64,000 bases of DNA from NCBI RefSeq assembly GCF_014805625.2, contig NW_023998414.1:9217305-9281304 (forward strand). Direction: 5' to 3'. Both the position numbers and the translations under genes were made by a program. The stretch's first letter is position 1; every line of letters begins with the position of its first letter. Below the pieces are notes generated by a model. It ran no database searches and was not told where the DNA came from. It was given only the letters and a program-made list of their open reading frames with translations. The DNA comes from Glossina fuscipes (taxonomy: Eukaryota > Arthropoda > Insecta > Diptera > Glossinidae). Of the stretch, positions 13,648-27,400 are shown in pieces.

Positions 13648-14611
13648 TGCTTTTTTTCTATTTCCTACGATGGATTTGCACAAAGACCTTGATGGGTAAC
13701 TGCTGCGAAAACAACAACAATCGCAAAGACCAAAAGTTTGCAATTTCCATAAGCAACTTTCTATTTGTATAAAACACAAACAAATATGCAAATTTTATGA
13801 AAAGGCGTATGCGTTCAAGCTCATACTCAGAATTCTCTGCAAAAGAGGCATAAGTCAAAGTCCTATTACAGCTGTTAGTAATATACGCGCTTAGCGAACA
13901 TGATAAGCAAAAATACTATTCATGTAAGTGCCGACAAATTAATATTAATTAACTCGCAAGCGATGAAGAAAACAACGCCAAGAACTCTTTAAATATCTAG
14001 GGCGCTAGAATCGCGCCCGCCTTTCATAGACGCCCTTATGCACAAGTATTCTTCATCAGCAGCTAATTTTTTCGTCAATTAAGCCACGTCTTTCCGTATG
14101 TCCATCTATGGGCCATAAAATGTTGGAATTCTCTTTGGCCCTCATTCAAACCAATTTCATGTATTTAACTTCAAATCGAACTAAAGCAGGTACTAAGTCC
14201 GCCTTCAGTCCGCCTGTGAAAATCTCAAACATCTTATAAAAAATATTGAAATATGGGCCAAGTGTCCTCCAATAACTCTCAACATGTAACGCATAACAAA
14301 TTCATATTCATGAAGAGGTACTGCAAGCGCTCTGACAAAATTCAAGCTGAATGCATATGAAAATCGTTGGAGCTCTAGAAACATTTCGGAATGAATAGTA
14401 ATTGGCTGATATTTTTCTAGATTTTTTCCATAATCCACAGCACTGAGACAATTCTGATAAAATATTTCACTTCTTATGCTCTATAAGGTTGTTTGATTGG
14501 CCTGATGCCGGTGCTTATAATGCATTGCAACAATAGTTTTCTAATCTCTTAAGCAATTTCTTTGAATTTTTTAACATTTCAAGGAAAAGAAATATAAAAA
14601 TGCGCTTAATG

Positions 14612-14640
14612 TTTGTACTTGGTACGACACCAAGTACAAA
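14612..14640. repeat. Perfect 12-bp inverted repeat, 5-nt spacer
   Basis: TTTGTACTTGGT at 14612-14623 and its reverse complement ACCAAGTACAAA at 14629-14640, spacer ACGAC. Not linked to any gene seen. Confidence 0.8.
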
Positions 14641-16129
14641 ACTAAGTACCTTTAACAAACGATGCTTTTTTTTCCGAACTTTCTAGTGTGAATACTATTT
14701 TGTGCTATTTTTCTTGAGGCAAAAAAAAACCTTGCATTTTTACTTCACATAAGTTTTGGTTTCTTAGGAAATATGACTTTAAATGACTCTCACGCCATAG
14801 TCAGTCAGTCCATGTAGGCTCTAATAAAAGAAACCTTAATTTTTCGTATTCTATGTAGAATTTATTGGCCTACCGTACATATATATATTAGCTCGATAAT
14901 ATAAGCCCACTCTGCTCGACTTTTATTTTATACACATATATACCTAGTTCCGTGTACTTACAAATCGTCTTAAACGATTTTAGTGTTGCTATTCAAATGC
15001 ACGACTTCTATTGTATTTCAAAAATAACACTTGCAAAATATTCTAAACATATATAAAAGTTATACTAATCTTTATGAGCGATCGCGTACAACTCTGTATT
15101 CGAATTAAAAAGGATTTTGTTATTAACATAGTGAGCATTAAGGAGAGTATAAATGGTTAAATTGTCTTAGGCAGGTTTTTTTTCTAATTTTAAGAAAAAA
15201 ACATATATATTCAATACGTAATTTGCGGACTTTCATCCCAAATTTCGAGGTCTGCATGCACCCAGATATGACGGAAACTTACGAGTTGCATTTCTTAAAT
15301 ACTTTTTCATACAATTTTTCATGTGATATCAGATTACGGGTACTTAATTATAGACAGAAAGGATACATTTAAAAATGTAGACACATGCGTGCACATACAC
15401 GCGCGCATCCACTTAACCCAAACAAAATCTATGCTATCTCATATAGAATACAAAGAAATTTTTCATGCGTATATAATAATAATAGTTTTATATCTGGGCA
15501 CACGAGGCACTTTATACGTTTAACACTCTGACCTGTTACTGTATATAATAGCTTTGTTGCTATCGCTATTATTGTTGATGATAGCGAAGAACAAAACTGT
15601 ATTAAATTGTAAACGTTGCGATATGCGACCTAGTTGCAAAGCAAAGCACTTAATAAAAACCACCCTCAAGTCACTCATTCAGTCAAGTAGTGTAGTTAGT
15701 AACAGATACATATATATATATGAAAGAAATAATAAAAACAAAATGACTAAAGAAAAATAAATGCTTTTACTAAACTATACCCCATAACTAAGTCGGTTGG
15801 TTATTACAGTACCTGTTTCGTTAACGCAACGTTCTTTTTCTTTTTATTATTGTTGAACGAACATTTCAAGATCAACTTTAAGTACTAAGCCGACAGCCAA
15901 CTAAATCGCGTTCATTTTGAATAACAATACAATACTTACCCAGAAGCAAGTGGTAAACAAAAGCAAGAAAGAGGTCAGATATCACAAATTCAAAATTATG
16001 CTGTAAACATAATCATACTTTGTAATTAAGAAAGATGTAATATACGAGAGACTATAATGCAGGAGACAAACTAATAGCTTATGCGTGCAACTATCTGCTT
16101 ATAAGCATTTTCATGTATTTTAACTAATT

Positions 16130-16380
16130 TTTATACCCTACAGTACTTCTGGCATGTTAACCGTGTGCGAACATGTACAACAACCAGAAAGGCTTATAAG
16201 CTTATCTGCCTGTCTGTCCGTTTGTCCGTTCTTTCTGCTTGTTCTGAACACTGCAGGTTGCGAATTTTTGAGATATTTTGATATGGTTGATGTGGTACAC
16301 CGACATGTCGCAGGCCAAGGACGAACGCTAAACTGAAAATGATTCGAATCGAATCACTTTTTCGCAATAAATGTAATCCG
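16130..16380 (-). repeat. Dispersed repeat family B copy
   Basis: Has TTATACCCTACAGTACTTCTGG, AGAAAGGCTTATAAG, a GTCTGTCCG run, TTTTTGAGATATTTTGATAT and CCAAGGACGAACGCTA, in the same order as the copy at 3.5 kb. Confidence 0.5.
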
Positions 16381-17330
16381 ACTGCATTTTTTATATGACT
16401 GTTAACGGGCACGAAAATTGCAACTGAAAGACTAAAGAGAAGAGAGATATCCTTCTAAAATGTCAAACAAAATTTTTGTTAAGAATAACGGTCAACGTGT
16501 ACGTGTTTTTATAACGAATCTTAGCGCGATGTGCCTTACAATCGCTTATAAGAATCATGCAAATAATTAAATGTAATTGCAATTATAAAAATATTTTGTA
16601 ATTGCAATGCCAAGCAAGCTCGATCTAAGGCAATGGGAATTGCATTGATTCGCTTTTAGTTGGTTATGTGTCCGTTTTTGCACAAAGTCTGCTTTCAAAG
16701 TGCTTCGCCAGGCACTAGCAATTTCTATTGTGCTTGAAAAGTGAGAAAATCGTTTATCGTATATGCCGCGAAACTGCGATAAGATGACTTAAGGATTTCG
16801 AAAGCATTTGGAATTATGTTATAACCCAATGGCAAACAGAATTGCGTTTTATTTGAATTTAACAAACTTCGCAAGCAATTTAAATACTTCCGTTAAAAAG
16901 AGAATAATAATCTCTTGTGTTGTCGTTGTGATAAGTTGGCAAAGGGCCAATACTTGGCGCGCGAACGAATACAGAAAACAGAATAATGCACGAAATACGT
17001 TGTAAATTTGATTTGATTTTATTTTATTTTTTGTTTTTTTTTTTTTATTTTCTATTTTTTACTTTTATTATTATTTTTTATTTTAACATTTCCTTGAAAT
17101 TTAATAAATAGTTAATTCTGATATATAGCGACGTTGATGTTAAGAAAGGAGAGAAACTTTTTAATTATAAAACAAGCAGCGGCGGCATAATAACTAGAAC
17201 ATGCCACAACTAAAACAATAAAGGGGTGTGTCATCCAAACTAATTTCAGTAATTAAAAGTTTGTGCACTAAACTAATACTTTTTCCTTTCTTCATCTTTA
17301 TGATATGTATGTGAACATGTATGTGTGTTA

Positions 17331-17361
<31 letters not shown>

Positions 17362-18394
17362 TTTGCATGGTTTAACACAAAAATAACATTATACACCCGT
17401 ACGTATTTTAAAGGCAGTAAATGCATTCATCTATATTTAGATTATGACATAAAATAATAAGAAAAATGTAAATTTTATTTATATTTATATAATACTAATG
17501 ATGAAAAAACAATTTCAAACTCAAAGTATAACACACTTAACCAAAATAAACGCTTCATTTAATTTTATCGGTACACACTTATCCTCAATACAATGTATAT
17601 GTAAGTACGCGTCATGATTATTAAGTGCTACCTTAGCTCAGTAAGCAAAAACGCATACACGCACCAATTCATATACATATAGATGGGTAATAAAATGGCA
17701 TAACGAAAATTCTGTATTAAGATTGGAAATATCATTTACGATAATAGAGTAAGTAAACTGATGTGTTTTTCTTTTCGAGTTTTCAACTCAATGCAATAGC
17801 GTAAAATACTTCAAATGTAAGCATGGAATCAATAAATTTTATGATATACATTTCATATTTTTCTCTATGAAAAATTGATGTAACAACACATTCAATTTAC
17901 GATTTTGCTGTGCGGCTAAATTTTCTCTTCACGACGATGTAACGATTTGCACGTCATACACGAAAAATAACCAAAAAAAACTTATTTCTTATCTTAGAGC
18001 GAAGCTTTAATGCTTGCAAACTTCAAGTCCTACTTTACATTCTGTTAAATGTTGATCACTCGGACAATCGATTTTTTTTGATCCTTACAGCAGTATAGAT
18101 GGCAGTATAGATGGCAGTTTAGATGGATTCGGTCCACTTTTTTTGCGATCAAAAATGCATTTATTTTAAAACCAAATGCATTAACAGATAAATGAAAGTA
18201 TTGTCTCGCGCTGGCTATTATTTTTTCTCAGCTCTCTGATCGCTTTCCATTTCCATTTGGGAAAAAAATTTCGCACCTTTTGAAGCTATCTCCAGAACAA
18301 CCCATATATGGGTATCGCGAAGACTTCCTGGGCAACTTTTTGTGTACGGGAACAAATTTCTTCATATTAAATAATCATGACTGCTGGCATTCCA
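16381..18394. other. Gene-free AT-rich DNA
   Basis: Contains the TG microsatellite at 17.3 kb and a small tandem GGCAGTATAGAT-type duplication at ~18,090-18,125. Nothing coding. Confidence 0.5.
17331..17357. repeat. (TG)n microsatellite
   Basis: Thirteen GT units. Confidence 0.9.
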
Positions 18395-18570
18395 TGCCCA
18401 TTTGTTATTCTTGATGGTACTCCTTGGTGGTAGTTTCATTTGATTGGAACAAACCATAATGTAGCACGTCCTGCCGATACCCCAAACCGGGCCGCCATGC
18501 ATACCCAGTTTTATCATCAAGCCCACTTGGGCTTTGAATAACGTGGAGCATCCACTGTTCATCAGTGAAA
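18395..18570 (-). mobile_element. Mariner transposase fragment
   Basis: The minus strand reads F-T-D-E-Q-W-M-L, corresponding to the T-G-D-E-K-W catalytic box. A shifted frame then gives G-L-F-Q-S-N-E-T-T-T-K-E-Y-H-Q-E, equivalent to the E-L-L-x-x-N-E-T-I block. The same Q/R-S-N-E-T-x-x-K-E block recurs in the relic at 22.9-23.2 kb, so both belong to one lineage. Only about 60 codons remain. Confidence 0.5.
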
Positions 18571-19448
18571 GATATAAACAGTGTGATCCTTCGAATTAAG
18601 CAAAAAGCGTTTTATCGGCACAGAGACTTACATCTACTCAGAACTGCAAAAAACTGGTTTGGATATGCTTTAGTACGATACTTCATACAGTTGCGTATGA
18701 CTCAAAGACAGTCCTTTCAAATTAAGAAGACACACTTTTATATTGCACTCTACTACTAGTACTACTTGTACTCTCTCGTAGAAAACAACCCAAACTATTT
18801 CCTACAACCAATAGCGATTGTGTGTATATTTTTAGACTAATCAGTCCCATTTTTTCGCATTAAATCAGATCAAAATATGCTTCAAATTCTAACTTATAAA
18901 CCTTGTTTTTTATCTTCTGCCATTTGTTTTGAACGGTTTTAGTTAATTTTCAAACTTAATTGACTGAGAATGGAAAGCTTTCAACTTTCAAGCTCAATAT
19001 TTGCAACAATTACTCTGACTCTAAAGACGCTAACGGAAGAGAATTAAATCGGCAGAGGCTCATCAACCTCATGAAAATATCTCTAGAGTATAAATATAAT
19101 TTTTAGAACATGAATTGTGAAAAACATGGCCGGATAGCCTGAATGAAAAGATTATAAATTTATGCCCATCTTAGGATGAATCTTTGCGACTCACTACTTA
19201 ACTCCGGCAGATCATGTAGGGGTAGTTCTATGGCGAAGTTTTATGTGATCACAGGCAATGTTCTCTTTTAAGTTGTATCTTACGGCCTCGTGAGTATTAC
19301 CGAAGCATTGAACTTTTCAATGGGTCTGTATCATATCTTATTAATTAGCACTTGTGCCATTTGTTTCAATTTATAATTTTTGACCTCTTATTACCATGTT
19401 CTAGTGAGGGATTTCGTTATATTTCGCTAATATTTCCAATCTATTGCA

Positions 19449-19498
<50 letters not shown>

Positions 19499-19508
19499 NN
19501 NNNNNNNN

Positions 19509-19562
<54 letters not shown>

Positions 19563-19571
19563 AGTCTCTTT

Positions 19572-19608
<37 letters not shown>

Positions 19609-21539
19609 CGAAATTTATAATAATTCGCACAGTGTGCGCTTGCATAGCCCACTTTTAAGCTGTCCTTATATGAGAATAGGAAAAGTGATGCTTAGTAAGA
19701 CACTTTAATATATTCCAGATTTATACCAACATAAGTATGTATGTTTGGATGAACGTACAACTTATTTTGCACTACATTTTTCAGATAAAGTATTCACATC
19801 TGTGCCAAAGTTACGCTCTACGAATTAATCATGTATACGTACAATACACACATAATGAATATTAGCTATACGAAGCCCTGACTCGCTTCCTTTTTATTCC
19901 GCCTTTCCCTTTTCCCATTTTCTATTTCTCTTTTGTTGGAGTAGTTCATTTTTGTTTTTTTTTTTTTTTTTCTTTATATATTTATTCTTGATTGATTTGT
20001 CGCGTTTCACTGAATACTTCAATGCACTCAGAGTGTTTTTGTTTTGTTGAGAATTTTTTAAAAACATTAAATTGAACAAAGTTTTGCAGTGTTTTTATTA
20101 ACGTTTTGTATACGTAATAATCTAAAATAAAGGCACACTAACATTGCCATTTCATTTGTAACGATCGCAAATAATCGTATACATGTTTTTGATCCTCTAA
20201 GACATCTTGCGAGTTATAATAACTGAATAAATTCAAAATTTACAATTTCCGCAACAGTGTTTTTCAATTTCATTTAAGCCTTAAGTAAGACCCACTTCAA
20301 CTTCAGTATAATTCTTTTCATTCACAGTTACGTTTCTTTCTCGCGCAAATAACGCAATTAAAACACACCCACATCTTGGACAATGTGATCATAAACATAC
20401 AATATATTTTCATATACTGCAGCTCTCAACAAGGTTTCGGTCTGCTGCATATTGGGCAACACTGTTGCCAAATCCATAGGATTTTTTACATAATACTCAC
20501 CTTCACACGATATGTATCAAAATTTCATTGTGTTTTCATTGTTGGTTTACAGTTGTTACAGTTGTTTTATTAACGGGTTGCCTTGGTATATGGATGGACA
20601 GATGGACACACAAACTAGAGCCAATTACGAAAATAATTCTGAGTCAATTAATGTAATAGAAGATGGGACTACCTTAAGCCCGTCTATGTGTTGCATATTC
20701 ATCCGAATCAACTTAATATTCCCTTACCACGAGTGCTGTAGGATATAATTAATTTAAATTCGTATTTTCTCTTCACAAATTCCACCCTTTTTTCCACTCT
20801 TTCTAAGAAACTCATTTTTATTCGACTAAAACTCTAGCAGACAAATTTGTGCAGCGTATTATTTAACTGAGTGATAACTGCCGAGCACGTTTTAATCGCT
20901 TTTAATTTTCCACCCCCGAAAGTATAGTTGTACCGCATGTAATATTCCGAAATTTCTTGGCGAGTTTTGTTTACATGCAAACACCTTCCAATTTCTATAA
21001 GAAATTTTTTTGTGACTGTTCTAGCGTTCTCGAGATACCAACGACACATACCTATTTGCTACCAAAAGTAATCATTTCGATCCCCTTTTTTGTGCATCAT
21101 CCCATATTAGCTTTATCCAAAACTAATGCAATTAATTTCAATCCACGGTCTACTGCACCAAGTATCCGGGCATTTTAACCATTAAATAAACTAAACTATA
21201 GCCCAACGAATCTAAGCAATCGCTTAAGATTAACCAAATTGAGAAAATATAATTTGAAATTTGCTTTTATTAGACAAATCGGTGCGGAATGCTTTTCTGA
21301 ATATATCTCATCCGGTTTACACGTCTACATGTCTGATGTGCATCCATGTATTTTTCAATCTAATGTTTTCTTCTTAACCTACATATTAATTAATTATTAG
21401 AGACAAGCCTTTTGTATACAATGAATATATTTCCGTACACTCTTCAAGGCATTACATAGGAAGCGGTAACAATAATTAGTGAATTCAATCTGTTTTCAGC
21501 AGAATTCGCTCTTGAGTCAAAACATTTTGGTGTAGCAAA
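18571..21539. other. Gene-free AT-rich DNA with the CT/AC microsatellite and a scaffold gap
   Basis: No coding exon was found. The upstream exon(s) of the Dpp10-like gene must end in phase 0, but no convincing one could be picked out. Confidence 0.5.
19452..19606. repeat. (CT)n-(AC)n compound microsatellite containing a 10-N scaffold gap
   Basis: CT units run from 19452 up to the gap at 19499-19508 and resume to ~19557; AC units follow at 19575-19606. The gap lies wholly inside the CT array, so its true length is unknown. Open frames over it are artefacts. Confidence 0.95.
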
Positions 21540-21760
21540 TTTGCTCAAAATATCTCCTATATTGAATTTTGTAGGTTAGTATATGAACACACAAAACAGA
21601 CGGACAAATCGGTAGGCAGGAAAGCTTAAATCGGTTGAGAAAATAATTATCGAGCTGTTGATATCATAAAAGATCGATTCATCTTAAATCGTGCTGGATG
21701 TTGCATACATCCGCACCAATTTAATACACCCTGTATTGCAAGTGGAAAAAGTAAAAAATG
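21540..21760 (+). repeat. Dispersed repeat family B fragment
   Basis: Has AAAATATCTCCTATATTG, ACAGACGGACAAATCGG and the terminal block TGTTGCATACATCCGCACCAA with TTTAATACACCCTGTA. It lies just before the first Dpp10-like exon seen here. Confidence 0.5.
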
Positions 21761-21866
21761 CAATTTTGTACAAAAAACAAAAAAAAAAAAAAAAAAAAAA
21801 ACCAAGAGAAGAATTTATAGAAGTTTGCAATAATTGTTGTAAATATTGTCATTTATTTCATTCTAG

Positions 21867-23721
21867 GAATTGGTGGCCATTTCACCGGAGAGACGTAATT
21901 GGCGAGGCATTTTTATAGCATTATTGGTCATAGCAGCCGTTTTCAGTTTAATTATATTTTCCATATTTTTACTATCACCAGGTATTTATTGAACCAATTC
22001 ATCTAAAGCACGCATATTAATTTTCTGCATTGTTGCTGCATAATTTCAGAGGATGAAGGCTTACGTATACGTGGCAATCGTTTGACCTTGAATGATATTC
22101 TGGGTAAAAGATTTCAATGGAAATCATTTAATGGCACGTGGCATAGTGGTAAGTTCTTATAGCCAAAATAAGCAAATTACATTTTATTATAATCCATCAA
22201 TACATCAGACAACCAAAGTACGCTTGCATCGCTCATAAATAGTTTATTTTATAACGTATACTAGGAATTATATTAATTCATCTTTTGTTGCTGGTATGCG
22301 CTACATTAGTTGCGCACATTAGGTACATTTAATGTACGATACGAATTTATGCAATACCAAGATGAATCTGAGATAGATAATATGACTCTTTGCTTAATTA
22401 ATCATAGTCAACACACAACTTTTGAATGCGTTAATGGAGTAAAATGAAATGATTAGGAATGCAATCGAGATGAATTTATCGTTTACGTTGGTGCCATTGA
22501 TAATTTTGTGTACAGTTTTTCAATTACGTACAATTTTCGATCGAATACATGTGTAATATCTCTTGTGGTTTTGAGTAATCCAGCCTAGTCGAGTTAAGGC
22601 CTCATATCCGAAAGTATGCCTTATGCAAAGACAGGTCAAATGATAAGCTTAGTTTATCACCCTATCAACGGATTCAGTATGTACTAACACAATAACCGAT
22701 CATCCACCAGAAAATTTATCCGATTGCGCTTCAGTATCAAGCTAATCTAGTCAAGTATGCTCGCATTTAGTTTCGACTGCAAGCACAATCCAGATGTCAA
22801 AATGCTCCGCATTCTATCAAAAACTAGGTATCTATTGTAAAAGAACAGTACACTATGTTTTATTCAAAGTAGTGTCCATCACTGGCCATTACGTTGTCCC
22901 ATCTTTCTGGTAGCATTCGGATACCATCTCGGAAGAAGAACACTTCATATCTCTAGAGGCTATCCACGAATCGAACCAATTTCCGATATCTTCATATAAT
23001 GTAAAACGCTGGTCAGACAGACCATGTGCCATCGGCCCGAACAAATGAAAATCGAAAGAGGCAATCTCTGCCGATCACAGCATATATATCCTGAACGTTC
23101 ATGTTCCTTCATATTGAAAGCTCACGATATCTTGACTTTTCAATTTTTATTGGTAGCATTCCTTCATAATGGTTTCATTCGATCGGAATAAACCACATTA
23201 CACGATGCACTGCCGTAAATATGTGTCTATCATGTGAGCGTAAACGAATTTCCCGTCAATTAGGTGGGGGCAGCTTGGTTTGCTTAGAATATTTTTGCAA
23301 CCTTCACAGATATTGTGTCTGAGCCTGTGTGTGCCTGTGTGTGTGTATGTGTGTGTGAGTGTGTGAGTCAGTGTGTGTGTGTGTTTTCTTAAAACTATTA
23401 AGATTGAACTTGCGGATGGATATGACTCATGATCTTTGTTATATATGACATGACTATGCAGAATATTTTATTTAATGTAAGCTTTGATACCTTATATTGC
23501 TATTGTCATTGCAGATACGGAATTTGTATTTCGTGATCCAACCGGAGGTTTGTCCATATTAAATTTAGATAATTATACAACGCGTGTTTTAATGACCAAC
23601 TCAACATTCGTAAGTAAATTCAGTTTCTTTTTTAATAATTTTTTTATATTACCATCATATTTATTAAATTAAGCTTTTAAAGATCTAAATAAAGATTATT
23701 TTCTTATTTTTATTGTTATTG

Positions 23722-23760
<39 letters not shown>

Positions 23761-24407
23761 TCCAATGTTTCTTTGCCATGCCACACGCCATAGCGTCAAT
23801 TGAATGCTGAAACATTTTTAGCATCGCCAGATCTCAAATACGTTCTATTGCAATCCGATAGCAATGCAGAGGGTTCAAGGTAAATATTCATCAAGTATTT
23901 TAATCAATTAAAATATATTCACATTAAACAGAAACAAACACAATTAAGTATTTAACGTAATAGCAGACGTTAGCATCTATACGCATCTATGCACAAGACA
24001 CTGGCTATAAATGTATATTCAAACACATATTCAAATCAATGCCTTCGAATATTTTCTCTACATCTGCAAATCAATTGATATATATATACGTGTACAACAT
24101 GCATATATTCACGTAAAATGACTGGTTAAAGTAATTTTTAATAGCTTTTATCAGTAAATAAACATTTTGTTCTATTTGCATACTTCAATAACAATAACGA
24201 TAAACAAATAAGAAATCCGTACATATGCATTTTCAATCGAATCTTATATGCTCACCTTCATCTATGATATATTTGAAAATATCATAAATATCGTATTGTT
24301 TTTTGCAATGAAACAAACGCTAATGGATCGGTTTTCTTTACCTACATAAATATTATAAATAATTTAATTTATTCGTGGGAACATCTTATAGTCATTATCT
24401 TGTAGTT

Positions 24408-24439
<32 letters not shown>

Positions 24440-27400
24440 AGCTAATTAAAGAAATTTTATCATCATTATAAGTCTCGAATCGGATCGCTTCAAACATTTT
24501 ATAAATTTATCGAACAAATGAAAAGAAAACCACCCATCAGCATGATGCTGAAAAGGACTTCAAAAAATGAAGAAGAAGTAAATTTTCATACTTTATATAA
24601 TATGGATGGGTGGGCGCACATGTTGTTGTTTATAAGGAATAAGCAAAAAACAAGGGAGGACGAAGTTGCAAAGACATGTGAGGATTGTAGGGCGTGTGAA
24701 TATACCCTTCAGCCTTTGGTAATGGGTACGGAAAGGGGATAATGTTATAATATATAAATAAATAAATAAATGGATGAATAAAAATAAAAATTAGAATAAA
24801 GCAGGAAAAAACATTATGTAGTGGGACACGATCCACCGTTAACTACCACACAACATCCATCGCTTAATATAATTGCTCCTATAACGAATTTTCAAGATAA
24901 GGGCTTAAAGTGGGAAGTGGTCGAAAAATAAAACGGACCGATGGATAGAAAAATTTAGAATCGCTTTCTGAATCGATAAAAGATGACTTTATCTCAAGCC
25001 ACTTTGGGCGTTACATACATCCATGCAAATCTATACTAGCCTTGCAACCCACATGATGTATGGTATAAAAATGTTATAAGATACAAAGGCGATGGTGATC
25101 TGATTTGAATTTCTCTACTAAGCGGAGATTTCAGGTACAGGAGATTTGTGTCTAGCTTATTGCTTGCTTATAGGAAGGCATTGATTTAAGAACTGAGGTT
25201 AATCAACCATCAATTGCAACGCAATTACAACGCGTGAGAGATAAATTGTACAAATTAAGGCGTTTTTCAATTTGTTTCAATAGTTTTGCTCTAGTATTTG
25301 AGCTAAACTTGAACCTTGAAACACAATAGCTCCATCAGATGTTGAAATGGGGACCATATTGTCAAAAAGTTCCGACGAATGTAAATAAGGCCGTCACCAG
25401 GTTTCAATGAACCCTAGAGAAGAAAACTCCGCGCTCACCGAATTTAGAAAAGTAGAACGACCCCGTAGAACGTTTTGCTAAATAAATGTTACTGGACCTT
25501 CCCTAAGTTGCATACCTAGTATTTTACCGGCGATACATTATGCGGTTTATTTAGCTTAACTGCCAAGTGCGTGAAATTTCTAACCAGAGTATCCTTCGGC
25601 CACAATGACTTGCTCAAGACAGCATTGAGGTGTTCCGTGGGCATTAGCTCTTTGAGCGAAACAATCATCCTTTCTTCTGTTGGTTTCGACTTAAAGACAG
25701 AAATTCTGCTTCGAATGATATTACGAATTTCATGTCATCTACTACCACACTACCGTATAGGGAGCCACTCCGGAAATAAACCCCGCCTTCCTCGGTGGTA
25801 TCGAAACTAATTCACTTCTTCCACTATTATTAGGACAGGAGGATTGCGCCCCAGCACTGCTTGTGGCTAACCCAACTTGACTAGTTATGTCAGCCTTTGT
25901 AAACAGACCGATTGCATAATTATGAGACGCGCAATAGGATGCGTCAAAAGATGTGGGGCCTTCGCCCTAAACTGGAGACATACTCGGAGTATTTTTTACA
26001 GCTTCAGCATTCGTACCCCTAGGCGCCCTGGGTAAGATTTTTGCTCGTCTTTAGGTTTTGCCAGCTGATCCATTTGGTCCAAATCTTTATTCGTTAAAGG
26101 CGATCAGGCAAACAGACAAGATCAACGGACGGCAGGTCCCCGATTGGCACACCACTCGAATCATTATTCGGAGATGCGATACGCTCCGAGGTCGAAATTT
26201 GAATACTCACCGTAGAGGACGGTCCACACGCCTCACTCTACGTGCGTCAATCACAGTCAATCCGCAGTCTTCTCCGTCAAGCCCGTATACTTCGCGTGCC
26301 CATACCGCTCACAAAGTCAACACATTGCAAAGCGTTCGGTATCGGGTCCCGATTTAGCCAGACCCTGCGCAAACACGCAGTCCAACATTATCAAAAATTC
26401 GGTCCACTTTTTATTACTATTTATTTAGTGGTTGTTGTGAATATTTTATTAATGATTTAGCTTCTGCTGTTGTTATAATTGCTCTTCGATTATACGTCGA
26501 TTATCCTCTTAAGGATTTACTAGAAGGTTCGTTGGAGCTCATCATCCTTTTCAGAAAAGTCAATAGATCCATGAAACAGTATGGATATGTAGTAAATACC
26601 ACAACCAGCTTAACTCAATTTAAAAATTTTTTTATATATTGCATGGCCATCTCTTCAAATAATACACACCCTACTATATACTGTCGCATACAATTTCTTC
26701 TAATATTTTTAACATTTGTATTAATTTCATTTTTTAATTAATATTCGTTTTGCAGGCATCATGTATATGAAGTGTTAACCGAGAATCGTTTTCCCCTGGG
26801 ACCAACTGAAAATTTAGAGGAAGCACCACGTTTACAATATGTGTTATGGGCTCCTTATCATAATCAACAGGTTTCTCTAAATGCATTCAATATACAGCAA
26901 CAGAGCAGTACATTGACTGCTACTGCCACAACTATTTCAACACCACTAAGCACAACTGGTAGCCTATTATTAAATAGTTTAGCGAATGGCGCTAGTGCAG
27001 CGAATTTAGTTAAACCACCAACACCTGCCCAAGTTCAGGCTTCGGCTTCATTGTCTACCAGTATTAATATGAATAAAGCTTTCACCCAAAATCAAGCGAT
27101 TGCTTTCGTTTATGAAAACGACATTTACTACAAGCCGAAGGTGCAAGGTGAACTTGTATGTCGGATAACAGCTACGGGTAGATATGGATTTTTATGTATG
27201 CGTGTACTATGATCATGTGCTATTATTTCAAATGTTCGCTGCAGGTCAGGCAGGTATAATTTATAATGGCATACCGGATTGGACCTATGAAAATGTGCCC
27301 GAACTAAATAGTAAACGAACAAGTATGGCATTCTCACTGGACGGTCTTTATTTGGCCTTTCTAACATTTAATGATAGCGAGGTCACCGAATACAAGTGAG

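Larger units (their letters stand above)
10991..16129. other. Gene-free DNA
   Basis: 11,220-12,090 is less AT-rich than its surroundings and may be an old element, but no protein block could be read. AATTCATAA-type short repeats at 13,200-13,280, the CTT tract and the 14.6-kb inverted repeat are the only structures seen. Confidence 0.5.

Noticed and set aside
19352..19708. Open frames on both strands over the CT/AC repeat
   Set aside because: They translate only the microsatellite (Leu-Ser or Arg-Glu runs) and cross the N gap.
26058..26460. Two overlapping plus-strand ORFs (99 and 72 codons)
   Set aside because: Arg/Thr/Ser-rich frames caused by the GC-richer block; no motif, and the minus strand reads more like protein.
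27128..27367. 79-codon minus-strand ORF
   Set aside because: Antisense shadow of two Dpp10-like exons and their 67-bp intron.
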